Assembly: GCA_900539765.1 (NCBI GenBank)
Contig: UQDF01000044.1
Coordinates: 1-20,382 of the forward strand
From: an uncultured Porphyromonas sp.
GTDB lineage: Bacteria; Bacteroidota; Bacteroidia; Bacteroidales; Porphyromonadaceae
Direction: 5' to 3'
DNA: 20,382 nt
Of this stretch, positions 1 through 7,084 are shown piece by piece. The notes under the pieces were generated by a model, which worked only from the letters and a program-made list of their open reading frames with translations, was not told the origin of the DNA and ran no database searches. The translations under genes were made by a program, and so were the position numbers. The stretch's first letter is position 1, and each line of letters starts with the position of its first letter.

Positions 1-54
1 GAAGTTTTTTTCCTACATTTGTAAGTGTGTTGCACTTGACACTGGAATGTGCGT
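1..54. repeat. Left arm of a 54-bp perfect terminal inverted repeat
   Basis: Positions 1-54 are identical, base for base, to the reverse complement of 20328-20381. After one mismatch at position 55, four more bases match. The arm contains a run of seven T and a -7-like box TACATTTG (14-21) pointing into the window. There is no open frame in it. Finding the same end sequence at both extremities suggests the contig was cut at a dispersed repeat, probably the end of an insertion sequence, present on both sides in opposite orientations. An invertible segment is the alternative. No transposase is visible, so the element type is not known. Confidence 0.9.
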
Positions 55-77
55 TCGAAATCTTATGGTGTGATCAC

Positions 78-108
78 TTGCACGTATTGGAGAAATGTAT
101 TACCTTTG
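78..108 (+). promoter_or_regulatory. Promoter of the tRNA-Asn pair
   Basis: A TTG (78-80) is followed after exactly 20 bases by TACCTTTG (101-108). This matches the Bacteroidota -33/-7 promoter pattern (TTTG and TAnnTTTG, spacing about 19-21). The first tRNA begins 16 bases after the -7 box. The 16 bases from 101 to 116 are identical to those of the promoter of the second tRNA operon (minus strand, 11795-11810). Confidence 0.8.
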
Positions 109-124
109 CACTCACATTTGGAAC

Positions 125-198
125 GCTTCCTTAGCTCAGTTGGTTAGAGCATCTGACTGTTAATCAGGGGGTCCTTGGTTCAAGTCCAAGAGGGAGCG
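125..198 (+). tRNA. tRNA-Asn (anticodon GTT), copy 1
   Basis: A 74-nt cloverleaf with acceptor pair GCTTCCT/AGGGAGC (one T-G wobble), D-arm, anticodon stem TCTGA/TCAGG with loop CTGTTAA (anticodon GTT), and a T-arm with TTCAAGT. The discriminator base is G, as expected for Asn. A full CCA is not encoded. It reads asparagine codons AAC/AAT. It is followed 40 bases later by an identical copy and presumably shares its transcript. Confidence 0.97.
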
Positions 199-238
199 CA
201 ACGAATGGATCATCGGTGAGGCTGCTAGGTCTCGTACT

Positions 239-312
239 GCTTCCTTAGCTCAGTTGGTTAGAGCATCTGACTGTTAATCAGGGGGTCCTTGGTTCAAGTC
301 CAAGAGGGAGCG
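239..312 (+). tRNA. tRNA-Asn (anticodon GTT), copy 2
   Basis: This copy has the same sequence as the tRNA at 125-198 over all 74 bases. The flanking spacers differ, apart from the CA directly after the discriminator base. It appears to be a tandem duplication kept identical by selection or gene conversion. It is transcribed from the upstream promoter and ends before the hairpin at 395-438. Confidence 0.97.
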
Positions 313-394
313 CAGCGTTGCTACACTGAGTTGTTTTGTTTTCGGCTTGAGAGAGCTGTTGTCTTTTGAGCCTTCATATTTGTGGTTAACAAGA

Positions 395-446
395 AATCTC
401 CTTCCGAATTTCCATAGTAATGGATTCGAAAGGAGATTCTTTTTTT
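395..446 (+). terminator. Rho-independent terminator of the tRNA-Asn operon
   Basis: The stem AATCTCCTT (395-403) pairs perfectly with AAGGAGATT (430-438). It is extended after one mismatch by CGAAT/ATTCG and then, past a TT bulge, by CCAT/ATGG around the loop AGTA. A run of seven T (440-446) follows on the plus strand. The leftward DUF2007-like gene converges on it from the other side, so it may also stop that transcript, although the minus-strand T-run is weak. Confidence 0.9.
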
Positions 447-470
447 CGTTTGATCCCGTAGGCTAAGGCC

Positions 471-854
471 TTACGATACGATTAAGACTACGAGAGCGAT
501 GATGATGCCGATGGCGACGAGTAGGAAGAGGAGCATGGTGAGTCGCTTCTCCAGAGACCACTGAGCTGGGAGGGGTAGTCTAGTGACCCACTGCGTGAGA
601 CGTGTCGTAGGCTCGTCGCTCTGGTCGGGTAGGACGAGCTCGCCACTGTCGATAAGCTCTTGTATCTGCGGACGGGCACTCTCTGGTACCTCGATGATGA
701 AGCCGCCTACGTCAACGAATGCGCTGAGCATCCGAGCGCTGTAACTATTGCGTATGGTAGCTGGTATGCCATGATCAGAGAGCAGATCGAGGAGATCGAG
801 CGCCTCCTCTTCGACCTGATAGGAGGCTAGTTGTACCATTCGGTCATCGTTCAT
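471..854 (-). CDS. DUF2007-like small membrane-anchored protein
   Basis: A 127-residue protein. Residues about 7-70 resemble the DUF2007 family (putative prokaryotic signal-transducing proteins, ferredoxin-like fold): an opening VQLASYQ strand, a helix rich in E, D and L (about 15-28), then GIPATIRN, followed by a second strand-helix unit with IIEVPES. A basic/aromatic linker leads to a hydrophobic stretch (about 105-126) that should be a transmembrane segment at the extreme C-terminus, so the domain probably faces the cytoplasm as a tail-anchored protein. Its start codon overlaps the last 11 bases of nadD, implying translational coupling in the wzz-like/nadD/DUF2007 unit. The molecular function is unknown, and the family call rests on pattern resemblance only. 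Confidence 0.8.
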   Translation of the reverse strand: MNDDRMVQLASYQVEEEALDLLDLLSDHGIPATIRNSYSARMLSAFVDVGGFIIEVPESARPQIQELIDSGELVLPDQSDEPTTRLTQWVTRLPLPAQWSLEKRLTMLLFLLVAIGIIIALVVLIVS

Positions 855-1524
855 AAGGAGTGGTCGCTTTAGAGAGTGTATCGTACAGTGCAGGCTGAGG
901 AAGCCAGTGGCGTAGGTCGCGCCCTTCGTGGAGCGCCTGACGGATGGCTGTGGAGGAGATCTCTATCTGAGGCGCCTTGCTGAGCAATCGTATCTGAGCT
1001 GTGGGGTACTGCTTGACTAGCTGGGAGAGGTCGTAGCCTCTCCGCGGATAGACTACGAGCGTCAGACGATCCATAAGCTCTCCATGACGATACCACTGGG
1101 AGAGCGAGGCTAGGCTGTCAGCTCCGATGATGAGACTGAAGGAGCAGTGCGGATAATGCTTCTCTAGAGCGGTGAGCGTATCTAGCGTGTAGTGTGGCTC
1201 AGGCAGCATAGACTCGATTGTACACAGCTCGTAGCGGGGATCGGACTGAATAGCCTGCTCGATCATGCGACAGCGTAGCGTGTATGGTAGCGTAGGACCA
1301 TACTCTTTGAGCGGGTTTTGCGGGGTGGGCATAAACCATATTTGCGTTAGTCCCGACAGCTCTGGATAAGCAAGGATATAGTCGCAGAGAGCGAGGTGCC
1401 CGATATGAAGCGGGTCAAAGCTCCCACCAAAGAGACCGACAGGCCCGCTAACGTCTGAGGCTACAGGCCGCAGATGGCTCAGATCGAGAGTTTTGTCCCT
1501 AGAGTCTTTACCTTCAGTAGTCAT
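844..1524 (-). CDS. nadD: Nicotinate-nucleotide adenylyltransferase
   Basis: Transfers AMP from ATP to nicotinate mononucleotide to give deamido-NAD, the penultimate cytosolic step of NAD synthesis. The nucleotidyltransferase signature is clear: GLFGGSFDPLHIGHL at residues 30-44 (GSFDPxHxGH), IGADSL at 133-138, and the C-terminal ISSTAIR at 189-195, which contacts ATP phosphates. At 226 residues it is longer than the usual 190-210 because about 27 residues precede the first strand. No internal ATG lies before the signature, so the start at 1524 is kept, but the N-terminal extension may be real or a start-site artefact. It lies 38 bases behind the Wzz-like gene and overlaps the DUF2007-like gene by 11 bases. 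Confidence 0.95.
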   Translation of the reverse strand: MTTEGKDSRDKTLDLSHLRPVASDVSGPVGLFGGSFDPLHIGHLALCDYILAYPELSGLTQIWFMPTPQNPLKEYGPTLPYTLRCRMIEQAIQSDPRYELCTIESMLPEPHYTLDTLTALEKHYPHCSFSLIIGADSLASLSQWYRHGELMDRLTLVVYPRRGYDLSQLVKQYPTAQIRLLSKAPQIEISSTAIRQALHEGRDLRHWLPQPALYDTLSKATTPYER

Positions 1525-1562
1525 AGTCTGATGGATAAAAAGGTGGGGGAGCGCTCCCTTGG

Positions 1563-3203
1563 CTACTCAATCCAAAGGGTCTCTATGCGAGAGTGGTCTA
1601 GCTGCTGTCTGATCTGCAGCTGATGGACGACACGCTTGATCGCCCTGACTCTCGTGCTACCACGATAGATGCAGTAAAGGCTCTGATCTACGCTACTAGA
1701 GAGTAGATAAGCGGTCGGATCCTCTGTGAGTGCTGGAGGAGCGATGATCGTGAGCTGATGCTGTGTCTGTAGTTGCTTGAGCTGCTGCTGAAAGGCCGTA
1801 GAGCTTATCAGGCCAGGCGTGAGCGCTGTGCGGTAGACGGCACTAGGTGTCTCGCTAACGGCTTTCTGCTCTGCTACGTCTAAGTACCACACGGCGCAGG
1901 ATACGCCTCTCTGCTGTAAGGCTTGTTGTAGCTCCGATATGAGCTGGTGGTGGTACTTCGTGTTATTGGGAGTAGCGAGCTGTATGGTGCGTGGCTCTCC
2001 TTGCGGTGGCGTGACGAGGGTGCATAGCTCCTCGAGATTGGGGTAGAGAGGCTGCTTGCCCTTACGGCCTCGCTGCAGGTCTAGTGTGAGGCGACGACGT
2101 AGGAGGCTTGGTAACTCGGAGAGATAGTAGATGACTCCTCGTATGACCCAGTAGATGTACATAATGAGTAGCGGTAGGAGTAGACCCAAGAGCCCCATAC
2201 CAGCGATGATAAATAGGTCAGGCTCTAGATCTTTCGCTATGCGTGGCTCATCAATAAGTCTAAAAGGCGAAAGCCCAGCGGGGGGGACAGTCCCTGCGAA
2301 CTGCCCTAGCGAGTCAGTCACACCTTCATCGCTCAGCTGCTCGACCCATCCTAAGCTATCTGTGACTAGGTACATCTGGTAGAGGAGATCCAGACAGCGA
2401 CGCTCGGAGCGATCGGAGAGCATCTCGACACGCATGACTGAGGAGAGCGGTAGATCCGCCTTTTTCATCGACACTTGCATCTCTGTCTCATAGACCGCTC
2501 GTATGTCCTGGAGCGTAGAGTAGGAGAGTGCTATCTTCTTATGCTTCTGATCGATGTGATAGGGGAAGTGCTGCTTGGGATCGTCCAAGGTTATGGTGAC
2601 ACGTCCCACAGGAGTCTCTTGAGTAGAGCCTACAGGGATGACTACGTCGTATGGCTCGTTAATGATCGTTCCCTGCGCAGTCCCCAAGAATCCGCTCAGC
2701 ATGACCTGCTTCGGGTGGACAGGGTCATCAAGCTTAGCGACACAATGCACCTTGTCTGTCGGGAGCAGATCGTCAAAGTGTACGATGATAGGCGTTTGGT
2801 TGTAGTAGTCACGCACCCCCCAAGGAGTCTTCACCGAGTACTCCACCTGAAAGTTGATACGCTTGCCCGCCTCTACGACCGCTGTCGTCGTATTGAGCAG
2901 TGTAGCGATGTACTCAGGAGTCCAGGGTGAGGTCTTAAACGCTGAGTCACTCAGAGTCATCATCGGGTTCGTCAGCTCGTGGGGCTCGCGTGAGGAGAGT
3001 TGCATATAGTACGTCTGACGTCCTAGGGGACGATGGTCGGCGACGATTTTGCCTAGCACGACAAAGAGCAAGAAGGAGAGCACGAACCAGTACCACTGCT
3101 TCAAGATCAAACGGAAGATCTGCGAGAAGGTCGGTCTTGTGCCTTCGTCAGAATGAGTAGGCTCGTTGTGGACAGCTCTATTGGGGAGCGATGATTGGGT
3201 CAT
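1563..3203 (-). CDS. Wzz-like polysaccharide chain-length protein with degenerate kinase-like tail
   Basis: A 546-residue inner-membrane protein of the polysaccharide co-polymerase type, which sets LPS O-chain or capsule chain length. A cytoplasmic N-terminus leads to TM1 (about 37-54), a long periplasmic region (about 55-328) and TM2 (about 329-350, GLLGLLLPLLIMYIYWV). The remaining 190 residues are cytoplasmic. That tail has the strand/helix order of a BY-type tyrosine kinase or MinD fold: TIQLATPNNT near 405 where Walker A should be, WYLDVA near 440 where Walker A' (hhhhDxD) should be, TIIAPPA near 486 where Walker B (IIDTPP) should be, then SLYCIYRGST. The GKS/T and second Asp are missing, so it should not bind ATP normally. 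Domain limits are inferred. It is the first gene of a unit with nadD. Confidence 0.75.
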   Translation of the reverse strand: MTQSSLPNRAVHNEPTHSDEGTRPTFSQIFRLILKQWYWFVLSFLLFVVLGKIVADHRPLGRQTYYMQLSSREPHELTNPMMTLSDSAFKTSPWTPEYIATLLNTTTAVVEAGKRINFQVEYSVKTPWGVRDYYNQTPIIVHFDDLLPTDKVHCVAKLDDPVHPKQVMLSGFLGTAQGTIINEPYDVVIPVGSTQETPVGRVTITLDDPKQHFPYHIDQKHKKIALSYSTLQDIRAVYETEMQVSMKKADLPLSSVMRVEMLSDRSERRCLDLLYQMYLVTDSLGWVEQLSDEGVTDSLGQFAGTVPPAGLSPFRLIDEPRIAKDLEPDLFIIAGMGLLGLLLPLLIMYIYWVIRGVIYYLSELPSLLRRRLTLDLQRGRKGKQPLYPNLEELCTLVTPPQGEPRTIQLATPNNTKYHHQLISELQQALQQRGVSCAVWYLDVAEQKAVSETPSAVYRTALTPGLISSTAFQQQLKQLQTQHQLTIIAPPALTEDPTAYLLSSSVDQSLYCIYRGSTRVRAIKRVVHQLQIRQQLDHSRIETLWIE

Positions 3204-3222
3204 AATGAGTGGCTATATGGTG

Positions 3223-3230
3223 CAAAGATA
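3223..3230 (-). promoter_or_regulatory. Putative -7 box for the wzz-like/nadD unit
   Basis: On the minus strand this reads TATCTTTG, matching TAnnTTTG, and ends 20 bases before the Wzz-like start codon. No TTG sits at the expected -33 distance (the nearest is 27 bases upstream). Support is therefore the -7 motif and its position only. Confidence 0.5.
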
Positions 3231-3267
3231 AGAAATCCGTCCTATATCGCTAGGGAACAAGGCGGCG

Positions 3268-4269
3268 TCAGTGCGAGCGAGGGAAGGAGGGGCTAGAGAT
3301 CGGAGTAAAAGCTAATGAGTCGCTAGTCGAGACGAAGAGTAGGTAGGAGACGTCGGACGAAAGTTGCGTACGCATCGCCTGAGACGCCTCATATCCGAGA
3401 GTCATAAAGGCAGTCGCCAAGGCATCAGCCTCAGCGCAGGTAGGAGCGATCACCGAGGCACTCAGTATGTCGGTCTCCGCAGGGTAGCCGCTCAGAGCGG
3501 AGATGGTGTGTCCGTAGATCCTTCCGTCCGTTGCGATCTTGTAGTTGCGGTAGTTGCCCGAGGTAGCTAGCCCTCCTCGCTCACCTGGCAAGTCGATGAC
3601 CTCTTGGAGCTCTTGATTGAACCCTAGCGAGTCTAGCTCTGGCTTAGAGATGCCTATGCGCCACGCAGCGCCCCGAGGGTTGCGCCCCGAGTAAGCTATC
3701 TCACCACCTATCTCCACGAGGTAGTTGGTCACGCCCGCACGGCGTAGCCTTTCGCCCACTAAGTCAGAAGCATAGCCCTTGGCAACGGAGGCGAAGTCTA
3801 GCTCCATAGAGGGGCTCGCCTTGGTCAGCTCAGTAGGTGTGCAGGAGACTTTGTCCATACCGACTAGCTCCAGCAAACTATCCACCTGTGGTTGCGTGAG
3901 GGGATAGCCTGCCTCGAAGCCAAAGCCCCACGCATTGACCAGTGGAGCGATGGTTACATCGTAGGCTCCGCCCGACAGTTCGTAGACACTCCGTGCTGCG
4001 CTGTAGATAGCGTAGAAGGTGCTATCCACCGTCATCGATAAGTTGTTATTGATCGCATAGATCATAGAGGTCGAGTCAAAGGGGTTCGCCACTCGGTTGA
4101 CCTCTTGTAGCGCCTTATCGATCTGATCAGACAAGTCCTCGTCAGCCTGATAGGTAACCCGATAGAGCGTGCCGAAGATGAGTCCCTCGGCACTTCGATA
4201 AGGGGCCTCCTCGTGGCACCCGCTCAGGAGGATGAGCGAGAGCAGTAGTAAGGTGATAGTGCGACGCAT
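3268..4269 (-). CDS. apbE: FAD:protein FMN transferase (ApbE), lipoprotein
   Basis: A 333-residue flavin transferase that covalently attaches FMN to Thr/Ser of exported redox subunits such as those of Na+-NQR or RNF. The signal peptide ends in a lipobox LLSGC with Cys18, so it is anchored on the periplasmic side of a membrane. Family landmarks are LDFASVAKGYASDL (157-170), LVEIGGEIAYSG (184-195), TSGNYRNYK (236-244), YGHTISALSGYP (252-263) and ADALATAF (281-288), where the Asp and Thr bind Mg2+. The usual HxIDP/HxINP motif reads HTISA here. It is the last gene of a three-gene unit, 15 bases behind the nitroreductase. No target protein is encoded in the window. Confidence 0.94.
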   Translation of the reverse strand: MRRTITLLLLSLILLSGCHEEAPYRSAEGLIFGTLYRVTYQADEDLSDQIDKALQEVNRVANPFDSTSMIYAINNNLSMTVDSTFYAIYSAARSVYELSGGAYDVTIAPLVNAWGFGFEAGYPLTQPQVDSLLELVGMDKVSCTPTELTKASPSMELDFASVAKGYASDLVGERLRRAGVTNYLVEIGGEIAYSGRNPRGAAWRIGISKPELDSLGFNQELQEVIDLPGERGGLATSGNYRNYKIATDGRIYGHTISALSGYPAETDILSASVIAPTCAEADALATAFMTLGYEASQAMRTQLSSDVSYLLFVSTSDSLAFTPISSPSFPRSH

Positions 4270-4284
4270 AGCGATGCGACGAGC

Positions 4285-4806
4285 TTAGATGAAGGTGACC
4301 AACTCCTCCATCGACTTGCGACGAGGATTGCCCTCTTTGCCAGCAAAAGCAGGGTCAGGATGCCCCACCGCTAAGATGAGGATTGGCTCCTCATGCTCAG
4401 GTATCTGGAGCAGCTCACGGCATATCTCCTGGTCGAAGGCTGCTACGGTCGTAGCGCCTAGGCCCATATCCTCTGCCTTGAGGAGCATGTGCGTCAGCGC
4501 TATCGAAGTATCTACATAGGTGAGGTCGCAATGGGGACGCTGCCACGCCTTGTCGTGGTCACCGATGATGACGATATAGCTCGGAGCGTGATAAAACCAA
4601 GGCTGCTGACTGACGGCGTGGAGCTTCGTGCGCTCCTCCTCGGAGAGTACTACGACGAAGCGTAGGGGCTGAAAGTTTTTTGCCGAGGGGGCTAGTCGCC
4701 CAGCCTCCAGGATCGGCATAAGCTCAGCACGAGTCATCGGCTTTGTTGCGTCAAAGTGGCGTACCGTGCGCCTTGTTGATATGATTTGGTCTAAAGTCTT
4801 AGTCAT
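4285..4806 (-). CDS. Nitroreductase-family flavoprotein
   Basis: A 173-residue, FMN-dependent NAD(P)H oxidoreductase of the small nitroreductase family, expected to be a cytosolic homodimer. It opens with the family signature ISTRRTVRHFDATKPMT (about 9-25), where the Arg residues contact FMN phosphate. It continues with LAPSAKNFQPLRFVVV (about 37-52) and GLGATTVAAFD, then ends with the ILAVGHPDP segment (about 145-153). The substrate cannot be read from sequence: nitro compounds, quinones and enones are all possible. The start codon overlaps the glycosyltransferase stop as ATGA, so translation is coupled. ApbE follows after 15 bases. Confidence 0.92.
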   Translation of the reverse strand: MTKTLDQIISTRRTVRHFDATKPMTRAELMPILEAGRLAPSAKNFQPLRFVVVLSEEERTKLHAVSQQPWFYHAPSYIVIIGDHDKAWQRPHCDLTYVDTSIALTHMLLKAEDMGLGATTVAAFDQEICRELLQIPEHEEPILILAVGHPDPAFAGKEGNPRRKSMEELVTFI

Positions 4807-5795
4807 AGTTCTGCTGCTATATTATAGTTGTCACGATTGGGATCGCGGCGCGAGATCATCTCTCCGATGAAGCCAGCACAGAAGAGTTGCACGCCGATGA
4901 TCATCGCTGTGAGAGAGATGTAGAAGTAGATCCGATCCGTCACGAGCGGTGCGGGGGTGCCACTCCTGAGTGCGGAGAGCTTGATTGAGAGGACCACGAT
5001 GAGCGCAATGAAGCCTATGAGAAACATGAGCGACCCCCAGAAGCCGAAGAAGTGCATCGGCTTGCGTCCGAAACGATGGGTGAACCAGAGCGTCAGGAGG
5101 TCGAGGTATCCGTTGAAGAAGCGGTCTAGTCCAAACTTCGAGTGCCCATACTTACGAGGAGCGTGGTGTACCACCTGCTCGCCAATCTTGGAGAAGCCTG
5201 CGTTCTTTGCCAAGTAAGGGATGTAGCGGTGCATATCGTTGTAGAGCTCGATGCTATGCACCACCTCTGCTCGGTATGCCTTGAGTCCGCAGTTGAAGTC
5301 GTGCAGGTTCTTAATCCCTGAAACCCGCCTAGCCGTGGCGTTAAAGAGCTTCGTGGGGATCGTCTTGGAGAGCGGATCGTAGCGCTTCTTCTTCCACCCG
5401 CTCACGAGGTCGTATCCCTCATGGACGATCATATTATACATCCCTTCGATCTCCTCGGGAGCGTCTTGCAGGTCTGCATCCATCGTGAAGACCACTCGTC
5501 CCTGAGCCTTAGCGAAGCCACATTGCAGCGCTGGCGACTTACCGTAATTGCGACGAAACTTGATCGCATGCACCGCCTCGTCCTTAGCAGCCAACTGCTC
5601 GATCACCTGCCACGACCCGTCGCTACTGCCATCATCGACGAAAATGATCTCGTAGCTCAGCCCCACCTCAGCGGTGTGAGCTACGATACGCTCGTAGAGC
5701 TCGGGGAGGCTCTCAGCCTCGTTGAGCAAGGGGATAACCACCGAGATGTCGGGACACTCTGTGGCGATAGGTGCGAGAGAGTTGTGATCAGTCAT
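4803..5795 (-). CDS. Family 2 glycosyltransferase, polyprenyl-phosphate sugar synthase type
   Basis: A 330-residue enzyme resembling GtrB/ArnC/DPM1-type transferases, which move a sugar from a nucleotide donor to undecaprenyl phosphate at the cytoplasmic face of the inner membrane. The GT-A core begins with DISVVIPLLNEAESLPELYE (about 16-35), then IIFVDDGSSDGSW and KFRRNYGKSPALQCG. The metal-binding motif MDADLQDAPEE lies at about 99-109. Two C-terminal transmembrane segments follow (about 247-272 and 288-312), ending in ISRRDPNRDNY. This two-helix layout separates it from soluble family 2 enzymes. The sugar is unknown. A role in envelope glycan or lipid A modification is inferred. It is the first gene of the unit with the nitroreductase and apbE. 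Confidence 0.92.
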   Translation of the reverse strand: MTDHNSLAPIATECPDISVVIPLLNEAESLPELYERIVAHTAEVGLSYEIIFVDDGSSDGSWQVIEQLAAKDEAVHAIKFRRNYGKSPALQCGFAKAQGRVVFTMDADLQDAPEEIEGMYNMIVHEGYDLVSGWKKKRYDPLSKTIPTKLFNATARRVSGIKNLHDFNCGLKAYRAEVVHSIELYNDMHRYIPYLAKNAGFSKIGEQVVHHAPRKYGHSKFGLDRFFNGYLDLLTLWFTHRFGRKPMHFFGFWGSLMFLIGFIALIVVLSIKLSALRSGTPAPLVTDRIYFYISLTAMIIGVQLFCAGFIGEMISRRDPNRDNYNIAAEL

Positions 5796-5820
5796 GAGGT
5801 CTACTTGTAGTACTACTGCA

Positions 5821-5828
5821 CAAAGATA
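5821..5828 (-). promoter_or_regulatory. Putative -7 box for the glycosyltransferase unit
   Basis: The minus strand reads TATCTTTG (TAnnTTTG), 26 bases before the glycosyltransferase start. This is identical to the boxes upstream of the Wzz-like and hydrogenase genes. No recognisable -33 TTG is present. It lies in the 77-base gap behind hydF, so it marks a separate start from the hydrogenase operon. Confidence 0.5.
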
Positions 5829-5872
5829 CTAATTTGCCACCTACGAGGGATTGCTACACTGATGAGCCTCGG

Positions 5873-7072
5873 CTACGGGAGGGCCACCTTGTCGAGGATA
5901 CCCGTCAGGTAGGCTATCGCTAGTCCGTAGTTGGTCATGGGCACCTGCTGAGCCGTGGCGAGGTCTTGGCGAGAGACGAGCATGCGTCGGTTGAACATAC
6001 AGCCACCACAGTGGATGACGAGGTCGTAGGGCGTGAGATCCTCGGGAAAGTCTCGCCCAGACACATGTTCGATGGAGAGCGTTTCGCCGATGCGCTTACG
6101 TAAGAGACGAGGCAGCTTGACGGTGCCAATGTCCTCGCCCTCAGGAGCGTGGGTGCAAGCCTCCGCTATGAGCAGACGACTGGAGGGAGTGAGCTGACCT
6201 ATGGCGGCAGCGCCTGCGATCAGTCGCTCGAGGTCGCCACGCTGAGCACTCATGAGGATAGAGAAAGAGGTGAGCCGACAACCCTCAGGGACTAGTGGCT
6301 CGACCATGGCGAAGACTTGCGAGTCGGTGATGATGAGCTGTGGCGGAGCTGCTAGCTGTGCTAGGGCTGCTGGAAGCTGCTCTGGGGTGGCGCATAGTGC
6401 GTGGCAACCTCTGTCGAGGAGCGCACGAATGGTCTGTACCTGTGGCAAGATCAGTCGTCCTGCAGGAGCTGAGCTGTCTTGTGGCATCACGAGGAGTACG
6501 AGATCGCCTGCTTCGCAGAGATTACCTAGGAGCGAAGGTGCTGGCTCGGACTCGTTGCGTAAGGTTTGCTTGATCGTCTCAAGTAGGGTGTCGAGGCTTG
6601 CGTCATCGTCCTGACGAAGCGTAAGCGGAGCTTGCCCGAAGCATTGAGAGATCTCCTCTTGTCGCTCTAGCCAAGAGCTTTGCTCAGGCAGATCGGCACG
6701 AGCGATGATCGGAAGTGTCGGCACATTAGCCTTTTGCAAAGCTACTATGGTGGGCGTGTCGAGAGACTCCTCACGACTGAGTAGGTAGAGGACTAAGTCG
6801 GCTGAGCGTAGAGCTTGTTGCGTGACCCGCTGCCGCTCGGCTCCGAGGGTGGTGTCGTCGGCTAGTCCTGGGGTGTCGACCAATAGGACGGGCCCCACGC
6901 TGGGCAGCTCGAAGAGCTTCTCCACGCTGTCGGTCGTGGTGCCAGCTTGGTCGGACACGAGCGATCGCTCTTGTCGTAGCAAGCGGTTGAAGAGCGTAGA
7001 CTTACCACTATTGACCTGCCCTACGAGGAGCAGTCGCTTACGTTCGCTGGTGCCTTTTGCACTTGGAGCCAT
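5873..7072 (-). CDS. hydF: [FeFe] hydrogenase H-cluster maturation GTPase HydF
   Basis: A 399-residue scaffold GTPase that carries the 2Fe precursor built by HydE and HydG and delivers it to apo-hydrogenase. The N-terminal GTPase domain has the P-loop GQVNSGKST (18-26), a T-rich switch (GTTTDS), DTPGLAD (about 62-68) and the NKxD-equivalent ARAD. The C-terminal cluster domain carries CTH (about 305-307) and HCGGC (about 353-357). This is the CxH...HCxxC pattern that binds the HydF [4Fe-4S] cluster, and all ligands are present. It lies 12 bases behind hydG and closes the hydrogenase operon. Length is normal for the family (about 400). Confidence 0.96.
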   Translation of the reverse strand: MAPSAKGTSERKRLLLVGQVNSGKSTLFNRLLRQERSLVSDQAGTTTDSVEKLFELPSVGPVLLVDTPGLADDTTLGAERQRVTQQALRSADLVLYLLSREESLDTPTIVALQKANVPTLPIIARADLPEQSSWLERQEEISQCFGQAPLTLRQDDDASLDTLLETIKQTLRNESEPAPSLLGNLCEAGDLVLLVMPQDSSAPAGRLILPQVQTIRALLDRGCHALCATPEQLPAALAQLAAPPQLIITDSQVFAMVEPLVPEGCRLTSFSILMSAQRGDLERLIAGAAAIGQLTPSSRLLIAEACTHAPEGEDIGTVKLPRLLRKRIGETLSIEHVSGRDFPEDLTPYDLVIHCGGCMFNRRMLVSRQDLATAQQVPMTNYGLAIAYLTGILDKVALP

Positions 7073-7084
7073 ACCCTTCGTTCA

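Noticed and set aside
2475..2930. Open frame of 151 codons on the plus strand inside the Wzz-like gene
   Set aside because: It is antisense to a well-supported coding sequence, shows no domain-like pattern, and arises from codon bias. The same applies to plus-strand frames at 5421-5810, 6252-6614, 7880-8272 and 13565-13990.
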